A stretch of 19,620 nt of DNA from the NCBI GenBank assembly GCA_964481185.1, contig CAYZSY010000012.1, positions 1 to 19,620 of the forward strand, in the 5' to 3' direction. The notes under the pieces are model-generated. The model searched no databases and was not told the DNA's origin. It was given only the letters and a program-made list of their open reading frames with translations. Shown here piece after piece: positions 1 to 6,035 of this stretch (its first letter is position 1; every line of letters starts with the position of its first letter). The translations under genes and the position numbers were made by a program. The stretch comes from JAOAJC01 sp964481185 (GTDB taxonomy: Archaea; Nanobdellota; Nanobdellia; Pacearchaeales; GW2011-AR1).

Positions 1-51
1 GGGTGTCGGAGTTCACGCATTAAAAGGGATCGTTAGCTGGGTTAAGAACGT

Positions 52-448
52 CAAAGAATAACCTAACGATTACTGATCAAACCGCAAATCTATCAAAAAT
101 CACGGCGTTGCGTGCACTTCAACTTGAGAAAGTTGGAGTTCCAGCGGAACGAAGTTCTGCTAGGAGAGTAATTGCACGAAAAATAAAATCAGCTCATATC
201 GGTGAAACCTTTTTCTTCAAAAGAGAAGATGGTAATACCGAGGGAAGATGATAATTGTTAATTTAATTATTTATCCCCGTAGAGACTTAGCATTAAAATG
301 CTAGAATAATATTTTAAAAAATATTATTAACACGCTGATCCCCAAGAGAATTGGGTGATGGTATAGTCCATACAAAACAAAACCTTAAACATATTAATGT
401 TTGAGGCCCTGAGATATCAATCTCAGAGACATAAGTTTTGAGTATATA
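52..448 (+). ncRNA. Group I (IA-like) self-splicing intron in 23S rRNA, site L2593
   Basis: The 397-nt insert interrupts universally conserved rRNA. The internal guide TCACGGCGTT (100-109) pairs with the joined exons AACGT/CGTGA: bases 105-109 form P1 with the 5' exon, with the diagnostic U-G wobble at the splice site, and 100-104 form P10 with the 3' exon. Traced helices: P2 111-116/173-178 enclosing hairpins 120-135 and 143-161; P3 188-193/334-339; P4 199-203/237-241 with J4/5 GAA/AAT; P5 207-209/231-233; P6 242-245/274-277; P7 282-287/365-369 with a canonical G284-C368 guanosine site; P7.1 288-303; P7.2 305-328; P8 341-355; P9 hairpins near 383-406 and 409-426. P7.1 and P7.2 point to subgroup IA. 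There is no LAGLIDADG ORF. Odd: the last intron base appears to be A448, not the usual terminal G. Confidence 0.9.
411..424. repeat. 14-nt hairpin sequence, copy 1 (inside intron P9 region)
   Basis: GAGATATCAATCTC forms a 5-bp stem, extended by CT/AG to CTGAGAT/ATCTCAG. The identical 14-mer recurs at 902-915 outside the intron. Confidence 0.6.
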
Positions 449-901
449 CGTGAGACAGTTTGTATGATATCTACAAGGCGCGCATTTGTCTGAGTGGAAC
501 GAATATCTAGTACGAGAGGAACGGTATTCGGATGCCTCTGGTTTAGCGGTTGTTATGAAGCAGGCCGCGCAGCTACGCATTAGCGAATAAGTACTGAAAG
601 CATCTAAGTACGAAGTCGTCCGCAAGACGAGACAATATAGGCCGTTGAAGAAGACAACGTTGATAGAGTTGGTGTGTAAGACCCGAGAACCCGAGGGTTT
701 AAGCATGCAACTACTAATAGCCAACTTAAGTATAAAATCGAATATATTCATTTTGCAAAAAATGAATGTTTGAGAATCTTTGATTCTCAATATCTTCTAG
801 AAAAAGAAATTTTCCTTCCTTCCTGCTTGCTTTCATTTTGTAGAAATAAAAGCTTGGGATATCAATACAATTGTTCGAAGCTTCGTTAGAAGCGAGGACT
901 C

Positions 902-915
902 GAGATATCAATCTC
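902..915. repeat. 14-nt hairpin sequence, copy 2
   Basis: Identical to 411-424 in the group I intron; here the stem is extended by C901 and G916. A partial version (GATATCAAT) also occurs near 859-867. Confidence 0.6.
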
Positions 916-934
916 GTTGCTTTATTTGATTATG

Positions 935-955
935 TCAAGATGCCTGGCATCTTGA
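935..955. repeat. Perfect palindromic hairpin
   Basis: TCAAGATGC, loop CTG, GCATCTTGA: a 9-bp perfect stem. It is the strongest hairpin in the spacer between the 23S gene and the convergent minus-strand gene, and may be a transcript end or processing structure. There is no adjacent T-run, so it is not a classical terminator. Confidence 0.55.
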
Positions 956-991
956 GCATCCAAAAGTTTTAAACAAAACTTAAGAACTTTT

Positions 992-1699
992 TTATCTCAA
1001 GCCAATAATCTTCTTGGTTTCTTGATATTTTGTTTTTGTAAACTTTCTGGCGGCAGAAATGTATATTATTGGAATTGCCAACATAATCATAAAAAATATT
1101 ATAGATATAACAAATAAAGTATTGTCTCCGGATAATTTGCTTTTAACAAGAAATATGGCTGCAAATGACGCAGGAACAAATCCTACTAAACTGCTCCAGA
1201 AATAATCTTTAAAATTAATGCTGGAGAGGCCTGCAGAAAGGTTTACTATCTCCGGCGGTATAATTGAAAATAATCTCAGCAAGATTATGTCTTTGAAAGC
1301 ATTTTTTTTGAATTGCAAATCAAACTTCTTCACAATTCTAGATTTTCCCTCAAAATTTTTTATAAATTCTCTGCCGAGCCATCTTGCCATATAAAATGTG
1401 ATAATTGCATTTAGCATACTGCCAATCACGGAATAAATTAATACTTCCCAAAAACTGAATAGCATTGCTCCCCCTATTGTTAATAATGGAAGGGGAAAGA
1501 ATGAAGAGACAATAAAAAGCAGAAGAAATATTGCTGGGGCAACAACTCCATCCTGTGAAAATGCCTTAATCTCTTCATAAGGGTTATAACCTTTTATATA
1601 AAACCAAACATATGTAAAGATAAATGCTGCCACAATCAAAACAAGAATTGAAAACTTAAAACCTATCCAATCACATTTCCTTTTCATCTCTTTCTTCAT
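992..1699 (-). CDS. VTT-domain (DedA/TVP38-like) integral membrane protein
   Basis: This 235-aa protein has about five to six hydrophobic segments. The VTT (SNARE-associated) fold is indicated by FPLPLLTIGGAMLF in the first re-entrant region, the arginine/glycine motif MARWLGREF, and the second region with IPPEIVNLSAGLS followed by VGFVPASFAAIF. Members of this family act in lipid scrambling or in membrane and envelope homeostasis; the archaeal substrate is unknown. The N-terminal Lys/Arg-rich segment before the first helix fits a cytoplasmic N terminus. ATG at 1699 is used; a second ATG four codons later is possible. It is transcribed divergently from the RNase P RNA gene, with a 9-bp inverted repeat between them, and convergently with the rRNA operon. 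Confidence 0.85.
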   Translation of the reverse strand: MKKEMKRKCDWIGFKFSILVLIVAAFIFTYVWFYIKGYNPYEEIKAFSQDGVVAPAIFLLLFIVSSFFPLPLLTIGGAMLFSFWEVLIYSVIGSMLNAIITFYMARWLGREFIKNFEGKSRIVKKFDLQFKKNAFKDIILLRLFSIIPPEIVNLSAGLSSINFKDYFWSSLVGFVPASFAAIFLVKSKLSGDNTLFVISIIFFMIMLAIPIIYISAARKFTKTKYQETKKIIGLR

Positions 1700-1702
1700 A
1701 TC

Positions 1703-1742
1703 AACTATTAGGAAAATTCCTTAAAAAATCTATCTAATAGTT
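1703..1742. promoter_or_regulatory. 9-bp inverted repeat in the divergent promoter region
   Basis: AACTATTAG (1703-1711) and CTAATAGTT (1734-1742) are perfect inverted copies separated by 22 nt (about three helical turns centre to centre). They lie directly upstream of the VTT protein start and next to the RNase P RNA TATA box. This may be a dimeric operator, or a hairpin in the VTT mRNA leader. Confidence 0.4.
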
Positions 1743-1743
1743 A

Positions 1744-1754
1744 AGTTTAAAACC
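1744..1754 (+). promoter_or_regulatory. TATA box of RNase P RNA
   Basis: AGTTTAAAACC, centred about 27 nt before the 5' end of the RNA (1777), which is the expected archaeal TATA-to-start distance. A closely similar element (AAGTTTAAAAGCC) precedes the S19e operon. Confidence 0.6.
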
Positions 1755-1776
1755 TCTAATCTATCAGGATATTCAA

Positions 1777-2160
1777 GTGAGTCGGACAGCTGATCACGGA
1801 AATATGCTATTAAATTAGCGAAAACTGAAAAATGAGTTTTTATTTCTGAGGAAGGTCCGGACATCCTCGCTATTAATTTGGCGAGTAGGGCGATATGCGA
1901 AAGCATACTCTCGCGAGGGAGAGCTCTGTTACAGAAACGGCACAGCCATCATTGAGTTATGAAACTTGCGTGGAACTGCGAGATGATGGATATGATGAAA
2001 CGGCAAAATCTAACAGATTTTGACGGACTAAGATGCTATGCATCTTTGGACGAGCAACTTCGCCGATGCAACCGCCAAAGCCGCGGGCTAAGACAGATGT
2101 CAGCATGAAGAGTTTGTCGAAAGACAATCTTCAACAGAATCTGGCCTATCTCCGACTCAC
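1777..2160 (+). ncRNA. rnpB: RNase P RNA
   Basis: This is the catalytic RNA that trims tRNA 5' leaders. The termini form P1: GTGAGTCGGA at 1777 pairs perfectly with TCCGACTCAC ending at 2160. Conserved regions are present in order: GAGGAAGGTCCGGACA (CR-I, near 1847), a GAGGGAGAGC segment, ACAGAAACGGC (CR-IV, near 1931), and GACAGAATCTGGC close to the 3' end (CR-V). The length of about 384 nt is at the long end of the archaeal type A range. It has its own TATA box upstream and a T-rich stretch right after. Confidence 0.93.
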
Positions 2161-2173
2161 CTTTTTATTTTTT
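2161..2173 (+). terminator. T-rich transcription terminator after RNase P RNA
   Basis: CTTTTTATTTTTT immediately follows the P1 3' strand; U-rich tracts terminate archaeal RNA polymerase. Confidence 0.6.
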
Positions 2174-2212
2174 AATAGGGGATTTATATTGTGTACCCCT
2201 CATTTCAGATAA

Positions 2213-2340
2213 AGCATACTTAAATGTACTTTCAGTATGGGTGCCGCAGATATCATAATCATGACAAACCGCGTTATATTTTATCTCGGCAGTGTTGCCA
2301 TCAGACGCACTTAAGCACACTCGGAGAATAAATCTCTCCT
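2213..2340 (+). ncRNA. Candidate structured non-coding RNA, unidentified
   Basis: A compact series of stems has no coding frame and matches no RNA family I recognise. CATACT 2215-2220 pairs with AGTATG 2234-2239. A long stem pairs 2242-2252 with 2282-2291 (10 bp, one bulged C2247). GTGT 2292-2295 pairs with ACAC 2317-2320. GGAGA 2323-2327 pairs with TCTCC 2335-2339. A TATA-like TTTATATT (2183-2190) sits about 27 nt before the first stem, which supports the plus strand, but inverted repeats read on both strands so orientation is uncertain. I looked for 5S rRNA, SRP RNA helix 8, tRNA T-arm, and C/D or H/ACA boxes and found none. The remaining 2341-2460 is AT-rich with no gene seen. Confidence 0.45.
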
Positions 2341-2470
2341 AAAACCTCTAGCCATTTATTCTTAAGATTATTTTAGTTTATAATGAAGATTGTTGAGTAT
2401 TATACTATTTGAATTATATATCTTAATTTATTGTCGTTCTTGAACATTCTCGAGAACAATTCTAAAAAGA

Positions 2471-2478
2471 TTTAAAAG
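2471..2478 (+). promoter_or_regulatory. TATA box of tRNA-Phe
   Basis: TTTAAAAG, about 27 nt before the tRNA 5' end. Confidence 0.55.
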
Positions 2479-2501
2479 TCGTGCGCGATTCCATTAAACA
2501 T

Positions 2502-2573
2502 GGGGATGTCGCCAAGTGGGAAGGCACACGACTGAAGCTCGTGCATTCGGGGGTTCGATTCCCTCCATCCCCA
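2502..2573 (+). tRNA. tRNA-Phe (anticodon GAA)
   Basis: A full cloverleaf is visible: acceptor GGGGATG/CATCCCC (7 bp), D-arm GCC/GGC, anticodon stem CACGA/TCGTG with loop CTGAAGC (U33, anticodon GAA, G37 as expected for tRNA-Phe), and T-arm GGGGG-TTCGATT-CCCTC. A2573 is the discriminator. CCA is not encoded and there is no intron. Confidence 0.93.
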
Positions 2574-2628
2574 TTAAAACTCATTTCTTTTCAGTAACCT
2601 TTATAAATATTATAATCCGAATATAAAT

Positions 2629-2958
2629 ATGGCAAAAGAGGAGAGGAGAGACAATAATTTCGGAATAGCATCTGTTGTTTTGGGCATTGTAGGTTCTGTT
2701 TTAGGGGTTTTTGCATTCCCTGTTTTAATATCTGTTTTTGGCTTAATTTTTGGGATAGTTCAATTGAAAAAAGAAAAAAACGCATGGGCTGTTTGGGGAA
2801 TATTTCTTTCTGCTTTGGGAATTATCATTTCAGTATATATAATCTGGTGGACAATCTCAACATTTTCTTCGCTTTCAGAAACGCTGCAGACATGTCAGGC
2901 AAATCCTACAGCTCCTGGATGTGCAGAATTATTTAGTTCATTGGGAATAATTGGTTAA
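2629..2958 (+). CDS. Small four-helix-like membrane protein (DUF4190-like)
   Basis: The protein has 109 aa. A charged N terminus (MAKEERRDN) is followed by glycine-rich hydrophobic segments at about residues 10-27, 29-46 and 54-77, resembling the small DUF4190-type membrane proteins with paired helices. The C-terminal tail has a CX7-8C pair (QTCQANPTAPGCAEL) that could form a disulphide if outside the cell. The function is unknown. It starts 55 nt after tRNA-Phe, with a TATA-like TTTATAAAT just upstream. It ends just before the next gene, so the two are probably co-transcribed. Confidence 0.6.
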   Translation: MAKEERRDNNFGIASVVLGIVGSVLGVFAFPVLISVFGLIFGIVQLKKEKNAWAVWGIFLSALGIIISVYIIWWTISTFSSLSETLQTCQANPTAPGCAELFSSLGIIG

Positions 2959-2959
2959 A

Positions 2960-3520
2960 ATGATAAATGAAAAAGGTCAACTTGAACTTTCGATAGGAAC
3001 GATAGTAGTTCTTGTTATTGGAGTTTCAATGCTTATTCTTGGCATAATACTTGTAAGAAGCATAATGTGTTCAGGTCTGCAAATTACAGAGGATTTAAGC
3101 ACAGGCGTTAGAAATGAAGTTAAAAATTTATTTGGAACAGAACAGATAGGAATTAAATGTGTAGGTGAAGGCGGAGCAGATGTAAAATTTGCAACTAGTG
3201 GAAGAAGAAAGCTTTTCTGCCTGATAAAATCAGACGAACAGACGGATTATGAACTAAAAGTTACAGACATAAAGAGTCTTAAGGGGGCTGCAACAGACCA
3301 GGTCCAGAAATGGGCATTAAGTAAGGAATGGGTAGGCACTGTCAGTCCTGGAAAAGAGAAAGACGCAGATGTTCTGCTTTTGGATATACCATCAGACGCA
3401 CCAGCATCAACACTTCAGATAACAATCCGGGCTGAAAACAAAAATACAAACATCGCAGAAACAATTCGTTCCACAATAGATATAGTTCCTTCAGGATTTA
3501 TCAGGGGGGCAATTTGCTGA
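2960..3520 (+). CDS. Pilin-like / N-terminally anchored secreted protein
   Basis: The 186-aa protein begins MINEKGQLELSIGTIVVLVI. The short charged start, the KGQLELS motif and one hydrophobic helix (about residues 10-32) match archaeal pilin-like and 'KGQ' secreted proteins of DPANN genomes. The rest is a soluble domain, probably extracellular, with cysteines near residues 35, 59, 84 and 186. I use ATG 2960. A TTG three codons earlier (2951) would overlap the upstream gene, but no such extension is needed. Upstream is the small membrane protein; RuBisCO starts 19 nt after this gene. No specific function can be given. Confidence 0.6.
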   Translation: MINEKGQLELSIGTIVVLVIGVSMLILGIILVRSIMCSGLQITEDLSTGVRNEVKNLFGTEQIGIKCVGEGGADVKFATSGRRKLFCLIKSDEQTDYELKVTDIKSLKGAATDQVQKWALSKEWVGTVSPGKEKDADVLLLDIPSDAPASTLQITIRAENKNTNIAETIRSTIDIVPSGFIRGAIC

Positions 3521-3539
3521 TTAAAAGGAAAATAGAAAC

Positions 3540-4835
3540 ATGAGCCAATATCTTGATTTTGTAGACCTTAAATACAAACCTAAAAAAACTGATTTGATTT
3601 GTCTTTTCAGGTTTGAACCTGCTCCAGGGATTTCTGTTGAGGAAGCGATAGGAAGAATCGCATCCGAATCAAGCAACGGAACATGGACAGAATTAACAAC
3701 CCTGAAAGAGCATATTAGAAAAATAAGGGCGAGAGCATTTCATATTTCTGGAGATTTAGTAAAAATAGCTTATCCGATTGAATTATTCGAGCTTGGAAGC
3801 ATGCCTCAAATTTATTCTTCAGTTGTCGGAAATATCTTTGGAATGAAGGCTTTGAAAAATTTAAGGATAGAAGATATTGAGTATCCTGAGATAATGCTAA
3901 AGAGTTTTCTTGGCCCACAGTTTGGAATCTCTGGAGTTAGAAAGTTTATGAAAGTTCCGAAAAGGCCTCTGACTGCAACAGTTCCAAAGCCAAAAGTTGG
4001 GATGACAACAGAAGAGCACGCAAAAGTTGGGTATGATGCATGGATTGGAGGGGTTGATTTTCTTAAAGATGATGAGAACCTCACAGACCAAAAATTTAAT
4101 CGTTTTGAAGCAAGAGCAAAACTTTGCGCAAAGATGAGAGACAAAGCAGAAAAATTTACAGGAGAAAAGAAAGATTATTTTATTAATGTGAGTGCAGAAA
4201 CAAACGAAATGATTAGAAGAGCAAAATTTGCACAGAGCTACGGATTCAAATATGTTATGTGCGACATTGTAACAGTTGGCTGGGCAGGCCTTCAGACTTT
4301 AAGGAACCATTGTCAGGATTCAAAGCAGGCGATTCACGCCCACAGGGCAATGCACGCAACATTTACAAGAAATCCAAAGCATGGGGTTTCAATGCAAGTA
4401 TTGGCAGATTCAGCAAGGCTTGTAGGAGTAGATAATATTCACATAGGAACAGTCGTTGGAAAGCTTGTTTCTCCAAAAGATGAAGTAATGACTCTCGAAA
4501 ATGAGATGAGAAGTTCAGAAATAGAAGAATTATTTAGAGAAGGAACTCTACATCAAGATTGGCATAATATCAAGTCAGTACTGCCCGTCTCATCAGGAGG
4601 CCTTCATCCAGGTTTAGTTCCAGATGTTCTGAAATTGCTAGGCAACAATTGTGCCCTGCAACTTGGTGGAGGATTGTCTGGGCATCCAAAAGGAATAAAA
4701 GAAGGGGCAAAAGCATTCAGGCAAGCAATTGACGCATTCATGGAGAAAAAAACTTTAGAAGATTATGCAAAAAAGCCAAAAAATAGAGCTCTCGCCATAG
4801 CCCTAAAACATTTTGGCCACTCTCGCCCTATTTAA
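3540..4835 (+). CDS. rbcL: Ribulose-1,5-bisphosphate carboxylase, archaeal form III type
   Basis: This 431-aa protein fixes CO2 onto ribulose-1,5-bisphosphate. In archaea, form III enzymes serve the AMP/nucleoside salvage pathway, feeding 3-phosphoglycerate to central metabolism. All core residues are visible: E43, T48 and W49 (ESSNGTW), N98 (GNIFG), K150 (KPKVG), carbamylated K176 with D178/E179 (FLKDDE), H268/R269 (IHAHRAMHA), H301, loop-6 K308 (VVGKLV), S352 (SSGG) and GGGLSGHP (376-383). The length and the AHAHRAMHA/KDDENLTDQ style match form III better than the longer form II/III. Odd: loop 6 reads GKLVSPKDE instead of the commoner GKxEG. The partner enzymes (AMP phosphorylase, ribose-1,5-bisphosphate isomerase) are not in the window. 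Confidence 0.93.
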   Translation: MSQYLDFVDLKYKPKKTDLICLFRFEPAPGISVEEAIGRIASESSNGTWTELTTLKEHIRKIRARAFHISGDLVKIAYPIELFELGSMPQIYSSVVGNIFGMKALKNLRIEDIEYPEIMLKSFLGPQFGISGVRKFMKVPKRPLTATVPKPKVGMTTEEHAKVGYDAWIGGVDFLKDDENLTDQKFNRFEARAKLCAKMRDKAEKFTGEKKDYFINVSAETNEMIRRAKFAQSYGFKYVMCDIVTVGWAGLQTLRNHCQDSKQAIHAHRAMHATFTRNPKHGVSMQVLADSARLVGVDNIHIGTVVGKLVSPKDEVMTLENEMRSSEIEELFREGTLHQDWHNIKSVLPVSSGGLHPGLVPDVLKLLGNNCALQLGGGLSGHPKGIKEGAKAFRQAIDAFMEKKTLEDYAKKPKNRALAIALKHFGHSRPI

Positions 4836-4841
4836 TTCAAA

Positions 4842-4854
4842 AGCATTAAATAGA
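4842..4854 (+). promoter_or_regulatory. TATA-like element before the NFACT-R/CRM pair
   Basis: GCATTAAATAGAC lies about 25 nt before the ATG at 4874, consistent with a leaderless mRNA. Confidence 0.45.
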
Positions 4855-4873
4855 CTTTTTATCATCTTTTCTC

Positions 4874-5263
4874 ATGGAAAAAACAAAGAACATAAACTTC
4901 AGAAAGCTCTGTACAACTTCTGGAAAAGATGTAATCTGCGGCAAAAATGCAGAGCAGAACGAATTAGTTGTATCTCAGTCAGGCGACGATGAGGTAATAG
5001 TTCATACAAAAGCTCCAGGCAGCCCATTTTGCAACATTAAGGGAAACGCAACAAGAGAGGATGTAAAAGAAACTGCTCTAATGTGCGCGGCTTTCTCGAA
5101 AGACTGGAAGCAGAATCATTCAGATGTTGAAGTTCATATCTTTAAGGGAAAAGATCTATTTAAAAGAGCAGATATGAAAACAGGTACCTTCAGAGTTAAA
5201 AACACAAAATCAATCAAGGCAAAAAAGGAGGATATAGAGAAGTTTCTAAAATCGGTCAAGTGA
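4874..5263 (+). CDS. Stand-alone NFACT-R (DUF814) RNA-binding domain protein
   Basis: The 129-aa protein consists essentially of one NFACT-R domain. FRKLCTTSGKDVICGKNAEQ (about residues 9-28) matches the 'F..SDG..vvvGrnA.qNe' opening, HTKAPGSPFCNIKG (44-57) matches the 'hv.g.pGshviik' strand, and CAAFSKDWK (71-79) matches 'a..yS.aWk'. In full-length NFACT/RqcH proteins this domain binds tRNA or rRNA of the obstructed 60S/50S subunit during ribosome-associated quality control; the stand-alone form probably binds RNA on the ribosome. It overlaps the next gene, a second RNA-binding protein, by 4 nt (GTGA), so they are translationally coupled. Its role in this organism is inferred. Confidence 0.82.
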   Translation: MEKTKNINFRKLCTTSGKDVICGKNAEQNELVVSQSGDDEVIVHTKAPGSPFCNIKGNATREDVKETALMCAAFSKDWKQNHSDVEVHIFKGKDLFKRADMKTGTFRVKNTKSIKAKKEDIEKFLKSVK

Positions 5264-5505
5264 AAAAGACAACAAAATTTCAGATAGGAAAATTTGGGAC
5301 AACAGAAGGTGTTATAGATTCTCTCTCGCTGGCTTTTAAAAATCACAAGCAGATTAGAATATCCGTTTTAAAAGCCTCTGGCAGAAATAGGGAGAATATA
5401 AAGCAAACGGCAAAAGACATCGTAACAAAACTAAGGGAAAAAAACGAGAATTGTGATTATAGGGTAATTGGATTTACTATAACCTTGATTAAAAAAGCAA
5501 AATAA
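5260..5505 (+). CDS. CRM-domain (YhbY-like) RNA-binding protein
   Basis: The 81-aa protein contains FQIGKFGTTEGVIDSLSLAF, which matches the CRM/YhbY signature (GxxGlTegvi..i..al..helikv). It ends with VIGFTITLIKKAK, the final strand of that fold. CRM domains bind rRNA and pre-50S particles. The start is the GTG at 5260, overlapping the upstream TGA. This placement begins the protein exactly at the domain, so I prefer it over an internal start. Its pairing with the NFACT-R gene suggests a shared function on the large ribosomal subunit. Confidence 0.75.
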   Translation: MKKTTKFQIGKFGTTEGVIDSLSLAFKNHKQIRISVLKASGRNRENIKQTAKDIVTKLREKNENCDYRVIGFTITLIKKAK

Positions 5506-5508
5506 GCA

Positions 5509-5519
5509 AAGTTTAAAAG
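5509..5519 (+). promoter_or_regulatory. TATA box of the S19e ribosomal operon
   Basis: AAGTTTAAAAG, centred about 26-28 nt before 5540, where the folded leader begins. Nearly identical to the RNase P RNA promoter core. Confidence 0.6.
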
Positions 5520-5538
5520 CCACCAAAATCAATAATTT

Positions 5539-5617
5539 TAAGCTAAACGGTCGTCTCCATCAGATTTTGAATCTGATGTCTTGTTAGAACCGCTCTAGTG
5601 CTGTAAAGCACGGCTTA
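5539..5617 (+). promoter_or_regulatory. Folded three-way-junction leader of the S19e operon
   Basis: A closing stem TAAGC 5539-5543/GCTTA 5613-5617 encloses two arms. Arm 1 is CGGT 5548-5551/ACCG 5589-5592 carrying the perfect hairpin CATCAGAT 5558-5565/ATCTGATG 5571-5578. Arm 2 is GTGCT 5598-5602/AGCAC 5607-5611. The first base lies at the expected transcription start for the TATA box and the fold ends 10 nt before the S19e ATG. It may be an autoregulatory ribosomal-protein leader or a small RNA. It is not a tRNA: there is no T-arm consensus and no D-arm. Confidence 0.5.
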
Positions 5618-5627
5618 CGTAATTCAA

Positions 5628-6035
5628 ATGGATGTAAGATCAATTGAACCAGGAAAATATAATTCACTTCTAGCTGATGCTCTTAAGAAAATTCCCGAAT
5701 TCAAGAAGCCTGAATGGGTTGATTTTGTTAAGACGGGGATTAACAAGCAGCGCCCTACTTCAGAAGAAGGATTCTGGCATAAGAGGGCAGCCTCTGTTTT
5801 GAGACAAATTTATTTTAAAGGAATAGTCGGAGTTCAAAGATTAAGAACAAGATACGGCGGAAGAAAAGACAGAGGAATGAAACCTGCAATATTCGTGAAG
5901 GGCGGAGGAAAGATAATCAGGGCAATTTTACAGCAGGCAGACACAGCAGGACTTACAGAGAAAGTCAAGGCTAAAAAATCAGGTAGGCAATTAACAAAAA
6001 AAGGACGCGAGTTCATGGAGAGTCTTGTAAAATGA
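5628..6035 (+). CDS. rps19e: Ribosomal protein S19e
   Basis: This 135-aa small-subunit protein is present in archaea and eukaryotes but not bacteria. Signature segments include PEWVDFVKTGINKQRPTSEE, WHKRAASVLRQIYFKGIVGV, LRTRYGGRKDRGMKP, KGGGKIIRAILQQ and GRQLTKKGREFMESL, covering the winged-helix core from end to end. The length is close to the family norm. It is the first gene of an operon and overlaps the next gene by 4 nt (ATGA). Confidence 0.97.
   Translation: MDVRSIEPGKYNSLLADALKKIPEFKKPEWVDFVKTGINKQRPTSEEGFWHKRAASVLRQIYFKGIVGVQRLRTRYGGRKDRGMKPAIFVKGGGKIIRAILQQADTAGLTEKVKAKKSGRQLTKKGREFMESLVK

Larger units (their letters stand above)
1..725 (+). rRNA. rrl: 23S rRNA, 3' portion, split by a group I intron
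   Basis: Partial large-subunit rRNA; the gene starts before the window. The 5' exon piece (1-51) contains the peptidyl-transferase segment ending in GGGTTAAGAACGT. The 3' exon resumes at 449 with CGTGAGACAGTTTG, the normal continuation (helix 93 region, about E. coli 2593/2594). The sarcin-ricin loop AGTACGAGAGGAAC lies near 511-524, followed by the usual CTGAAAGCATCTAAGTACGAAG block. The end is estimated near 725, after the conserved ACTAATAG; the partner strand of the terminal helix is outside the window, so this end is uncertain by several bases. No 5S rRNA or tRNA follows it here. Confidence 0.95.
728..991. other. Non-coding, hairpin-rich spacer downstream of 23S rRNA
   Basis: I find no convincing coding sequence here. 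Several perfect inverted repeats are visible: 771-778/782-789 (TGAGAATC, loop TTT), 902-915 (second copy of the intron hairpin 14-mer), and 935-943/947-955 (TCAAGATGC with loop CTG). A further stem, AAGTTTT/AAAACTT, lies near 964-982. These could be rRNA 3' processing or termination structures. No 5S rRNA is recognised. Confidence 0.6.

Noticed and set aside
52..448. Archaeal bulge-helix-bulge intron in 23S rRNA
   Set aside because: The insert has a guide sequence with U-G wobble, P4/P7 core and P7.1/P7.2; the exon-flank pairing near 31-70 (CGTTA/TAACG) is weaker than the P1/P10 match and lacks the 3-nt bulges.
314..790. 158-aa minus-strand frame across intron and rRNA
   Set aside because: It runs through conserved rRNA and intron helices; not a homing endonuclease.
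2213..2340. 5S rRNA after RNase P RNA
   Set aside because: No CCGAAC or AGTTAAGC-type core, and the ends do not pair.
5539..5617. tRNA-Gln-like sequence (loop TTTTGAA)
   Set aside because: The anticodon-like hairpin is there but the T-arm consensus, D-arm and a 7-bp acceptor are missing.
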